DNA of 42,505 bases, from assembly GCA_964373925.1 (NCBI GenBank), contig CAYJWS010000004.1, positions 1 to 42,505 on the forward strand. The letters run 5' to 3'. A program made the translations under genes and the position numbers. This DNA is from CAYJWS01 sp964373925. GTDB lineage: Bacteria; Patescibacteriota; Patescibacteriia; Buchananbacterales; GWA2-38-13. The notes under the pieces were generated by a model that saw only the letters and a program-made list of their open reading frames with translations, was not told the origin of the DNA and ran no database searches. Shown piece after piece: positions 40,224 to 42,505 of the stretch. Position 1 is the first letter of the stretch. Each line of letters begins with the position of its first letter.

Positions 40224-40796
40224 ATGTCCATAAAAATCGCCTATGAAGGTTTTTTTACTTTGGAAGTGCATGAAACAGCGCAATGAAGACGCGAGGTTAT
40301 GCGCACGACAGATTCTATTTGCGTGCTTGTTTATGATAAGCCGCGCGATCGAATTATTTTGGTCCGCCAACCAAGGCAAAGTATGGTCTGGGATGACAAT
40401 TCTCAAGGACTTATTACCGAAAGCATTGCGGGCCGATTTGACACAAAAATCAGCGTTGAAGAGCTCATAGTAAAAGAACTGCGCGAAGAAATAGGGGCTA
40501 CTATAAGAGGAGATCAGATTCGCCTGCTCAATTCCGGACACCCAATGGCGGTTTCCGCGGGAGCTATAACGGAAAAAACATATCTCGCGCTGGTGGAGCT
40601 TGAAGCAGGACAGCTCGAAGAAACAGAACGGGAGTTTACGGCAGATAAAGAAGATGAGCGAATTAGCCGCGTCTATCTGCATATTTCGGAAATAGGAAAA
40701 TATATTTGCGAAGACGTTAGAGTATTCGCCCTTCTTCAATATTTTCAGCTTCTCCATATCTCAATGCTCGTCTTGAGCGTTGCTTCAGGCAAATAA
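40224..40796 (+). CDS. Nudix hydrolase (ADP-ribose pyrophosphatase-like) with in-frame TGA
   Basis: The proper start is ATG 40224 behind AAGGAGG; the frame gives MSIKIAYEGFFTLEVHETAQ, a TGA at 40284-40286, then RREVMRTTDSICVLVYD and a Nudix domain to 40796. RREV followed by the first strand is the usual entry to ADP-ribose pyrophosphatases, so both sides of the TGA belong to one gene. The Nudix box is degenerate (GRFDTKISVEELIVKELREEIGA lacks the first Glu and has K for R). TGA is a true stop elsewhere here, so this is a nonsense mutation, readthrough, a sequencing error, or the working protein restarts at ATG 40299. Its stop lies 21 bases before pncB. Confidence 0.72.
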
Positions 40797-40817
40797 AAGA
40801 AGTAAAAAGGAGGATGT

Positions 40818-42056
40818 ATGGCACATATTATTGAGTCTCTTCTAGATCTTGATTTCTACAAACTCACCATGGGACAGCTGGTGTATCTCCAATATTCCAA
40901 AGTGCCGGTTAAATACGCGTTCAAAAATCGCTCGGCCAAAGTCCTGCTTCCACGCCATATTAGCGAAAGCGCTTTGCGCGCCGAACTTAACCATGTTCGA
41001 ACGCTTTCGTTCACGCCGGAAGAATTACTATATCTTGGAGAAAAACCAAAAACAGAAAACGGAGAGCTTATTTTTGGTAAAAGTTTTCTGCAATTTCTCG
41101 CGAAGCTCAAGCTTCCGCCGTATGAGCTGACTAATAACGGAAAAGAATTTATTCTTGAATTTTTTGGGCCATGGCGCGAGGCAATCTACTGGGAGACTAT
41201 CGCGCTCTCCATTATAAATGAGTTGTACTACCGGTCCCTGGCCCGATCGCTTGGAGCATTTCAAGAGAGTGTTGGAAAAGTTACCGGAGTAGCCCGCCTC
41301 CACATGAAGATATCCCAGCTCAAAGATGTGCCGGATATCCGATTTTCCGACTTTGGAACGCGCCGGCGCTTCAGCCGACAATGGCAAGAAGAAGTTGTTG
41401 AAACCTGTTCAACAAAACTCAAGAACCAATTTATTGGCACCTCCAATGTTGCCTTGGCGATGAAATTTAACCTAAAGCCCATTGGCACGTTCGCGCACGA
41501 AATGTTTATGGTACTGTCCGGAATTTTCCACGAAAATGACGATACTATCCGAGGATCGCACAATCAAGTATTGTGCGATTGGTGGGATTTGTATGGAGAG
41601 CCTCTTTCCATCGCCCTCACCGATACGTATGGCACTGACTTCTTTTTTAAAGATATGTCCGCGGATCAGGCAAGGGCATGGAAGGGACTACGCCAAGATT
41701 CCGGATGCCCTTTTGAATTCGGAGAAAAAGCAATTGCTTTTTACAAACGGCTTGGCATAGATCCATTGCACAAGACGCTTGTGTTCAGCGATGGCCTCAA
41801 TGTCGAGACCATAATCAAGATCTATAACGAATTTTCCCCAAGGATACGTGTGGCATTTGGCTGGGGCACCAACCTCACAAATGATTTGGGGTTTGAGCCG
41901 CTTTCGCTCGTAGTCAAAGCAGTGGAGGCAAACGGCTATGGCACTGTGAAATTGAGCGACAATCTCGCCAAGGCTACTGGAAAACCCGAAGACATTGAAA
42001 AATTCAAACGAATATTCGGACACACTGTAACACAAAACGAAACATGCACCTATTAA
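40818..42056 (+). CDS. pncB: nicotinate phosphoribosyltransferase
   Basis: This 412-residue enzyme joins nicotinate and PRPP to nicotinate mononucleotide, the entry of the Preiss-Handler salvage route. The N-terminal SLLDLDFYKLTMGQLVY, the FSDFGTRRRFS segment, the GTSNVALAMKFNLKPIGTFAHE segment (which carries the region of the phosphorylated His in PncB), the LTDTYGTDFFF segment and GLRQDSGCPFEFGEKAIAFYK are all in family order. Length matches E. coli PncB. The start follows AAAGGAGG. Its product feeds the NadD domain encoded 3 kb upstream; NadE is not in the window. Confidence 0.96.
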   Translation: MAHIIESLLDLDFYKLTMGQLVYLQYSKVPVKYAFKNRSAKVLLPRHISESALRAELNHVRTLSFTPEELLYLGEKPKTENGELIFGKSFLQFLAKLKLPPYELTNNGKEFILEFFGPWREAIYWETIALSIINELYYRSLARSLGAFQESVGKVTGVARLHMKISQLKDVPDIRFSDFGTRRRFSRQWQEEVVETCSTKLKNQFIGTSNVALAMKFNLKPIGTFAHEMFMVLSGIFHENDDTIRGSHNQVLCDWWDLYGEPLSIALTDTYGTDFFFKDMSADQARAWKGLRQDSGCPFEFGEKAIAFYKRLGIDPLHKTLVFSDGLNVETIIKIYNEFSPRIRVAFGWGTNLTNDLGFEPLSLVVKAVEANGYGTVKLSDNLAKATGKPEDIEKFKRIFGHTVTQNETCTY

Positions 42057-42067
42057 GGACACCAGAG

Positions 42068-42304
42068 ATGGAAATGAGCACTCTAACATTTCGAAGAATT
42101 GTCGGCGCCATTAAACAGTTTGAAAAAGAAGGCATTGCCGCCTACGAACCAGTCCGATCTAGGCTAGGCGACGGCGTTGCAGGCGTTTTGGCAATAATCA
42201 CTGCTCGGCGACTGCCCCGGCCCGACAAGCCAGGCGAATTTTTCCCAGGAGAAGACGGGGATGTATATGATTATCTCCGCGGAATGGAGATAATTTCGGA
42301 TTGA
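42068..42304 (+). CDS. small soluble protein of unknown function
   Basis: It encodes 78 residues starting MEMSTLTFRRIVGAIKQF. AAGGA at 42055-42059 sits at a good distance from this ATG; the ATG two codons later is an alternative. It is made of an N-terminal helix, a GDGVAGVLAIITARR segment and an acidic end (EDGDVYDYLRGMEIISD). I do not recognise a family. It is the last gene of the Nudix-pncB unit, 11 bases after pncB, so a link to NAD salvage is possible. It ends with TGA. Confidence 0.65.
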   Translation: MEMSTLTFRRIVGAIKQFEKEGIAAYEPVRSRLGDGVAGVLAIITARRLPRPDKPGEFFPGEDGDVYDYLRGMEIISD

Positions 42305-42315
42305 TCTTATCAAAA

Positions 42316-42428
42316 TGGTATGAACCCTAAAGCTTGCTCTGTACTCTTTTTTCAAATCCGCCAGCTGGCGGAGGGAAATCAAACCAATGTCTCGTCCGCC
42401 ATAGTTTTAACGAAGGCGGATTGAAAAC
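42316..42428. repeat. composite dispersed repeat (copy 2)
   Basis: GTATGAACCCTAAAGCTT, ACTCTTTTTTCAAA, CCGCCAGCTGGCGG and ATGTCTCGTCCGCCATAG..CGAAGGCGGATTGAAAA match the order of blocks at 20471-20705. The nested palindromes differ between the two. Confidence 0.65.
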
Positions 42429-42431
42429 TCT

Positions 42432-42463
42432 GGGCAGGAAAAAAACTCCTCCTGCCCTCTTTT
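42432..42463 (+). terminator. terminator of the Nudix-pncB unit
   Basis: GGGCAGGA, a loop of about ten bases, TCCTGCCC, TCTTTT. Confidence 0.85.
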
Positions 42464-42505
42464 ATCCAGCAATCTTCATGAAAGATTATTGAATGAAGGA
42501 AAAAA

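Noticed and set aside
40284..40286. Genome-wide TGA recoding to glycine (code 25)
   Set aside because: Several genes end cleanly at TGA at the expected family length (for example the CBS protein and the lysozyme-like protein), so TGA is a normal stop here.

Overview
The window looks like part of a Patescibacteria (CPR, Parcubacteria-like) genome. The signs are an AT-rich sequence, a compact gene set, a short HrcA, many cassettes of unknown small membrane proteins, and intergenic spaces filled with palindromic repeats. TGA ends several genes normally (for example at 16055, 18182 and 42304), so the standard bacterial code 11 fits and the TGA=Gly code of some CPR lineages does not. The lineage is inferred from style and gene content, not from a marker tree.

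Layout. 1-1653: a GIY-YIG protein, two unknown genes and a DUF3467 protein, all minus strand. 2005-6791: dnaK, a 30-bp relic of a second dnaK start, galT on the plus strand, and hrcA-grpE behind a CIRCE-controlled promoter. 6911-11837: an unknown anchored protein, gyrB (carrying an in-frame palindromic insert), an unknown gene and a C39-like peptidase. 12101-16055: guaB, pyrD and a secreted lysozyme-like protein. 16470-17289: tRNA-Pro with a duplicated 3' end and a transposase remnant. 17356-19477: a strong candidate transcriptional riboswitch leading into a CBS protein and an ion permease. 19495-20427: a promoter with an attenuator-like fold, a 70-bp tandem repeat broken by a 100-N assembly gap, and one small gene. 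21209-26974: a DsbA-like oxidoreductase and a copper cluster (two cupredoxin-like proteins, CopZ, three small membrane proteins, CopA).

The two most striking systems lie in 27042-42304. On the minus strand a four-gene operon encodes a ubiquitin-like conjugation cassette: a four-TM protein with a C-terminal E2-like domain, a JAMM/JAB isopeptidase, an E1/ThiF adenylating enzyme and a small beta-grasp Ubl that resembles PRTRC protein C. Divergently on the plus strand an NrtR-type Nudix repressor precedes an NAD cluster in three transcription units. Unit 1 is a PP2C phosphatase, a protein kinase with zinc ribbon, an isochorismatase-fold hydrolase and a vWA protein (a TerY-P-like triad). Unit 2 is a fused NadD-NAD kinase and an ADP-ribosylglycohydrolase. 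Unit 3 is a Nudix hydrolase with an in-frame TGA, nicotinate phosphoribosyltransferase and a small unknown protein. Two copies of a GTGTA-N-TACAC palindrome, one before nrtR and one before unit 1, are likely NrtR operators.

Two genome-wide habits also show. First, sequences nearly identical to the rRNA antitermination signal boxA (TGTTCTTTRAMAA) sit close to the predicted 5' end of at least seven protein-coding transcripts. Second, palindromic repeat elements lie both between genes and inside coding regions (dnaK, gyrB, copA, a cupredoxin-like gene), much like Rickettsia palindromic elements.
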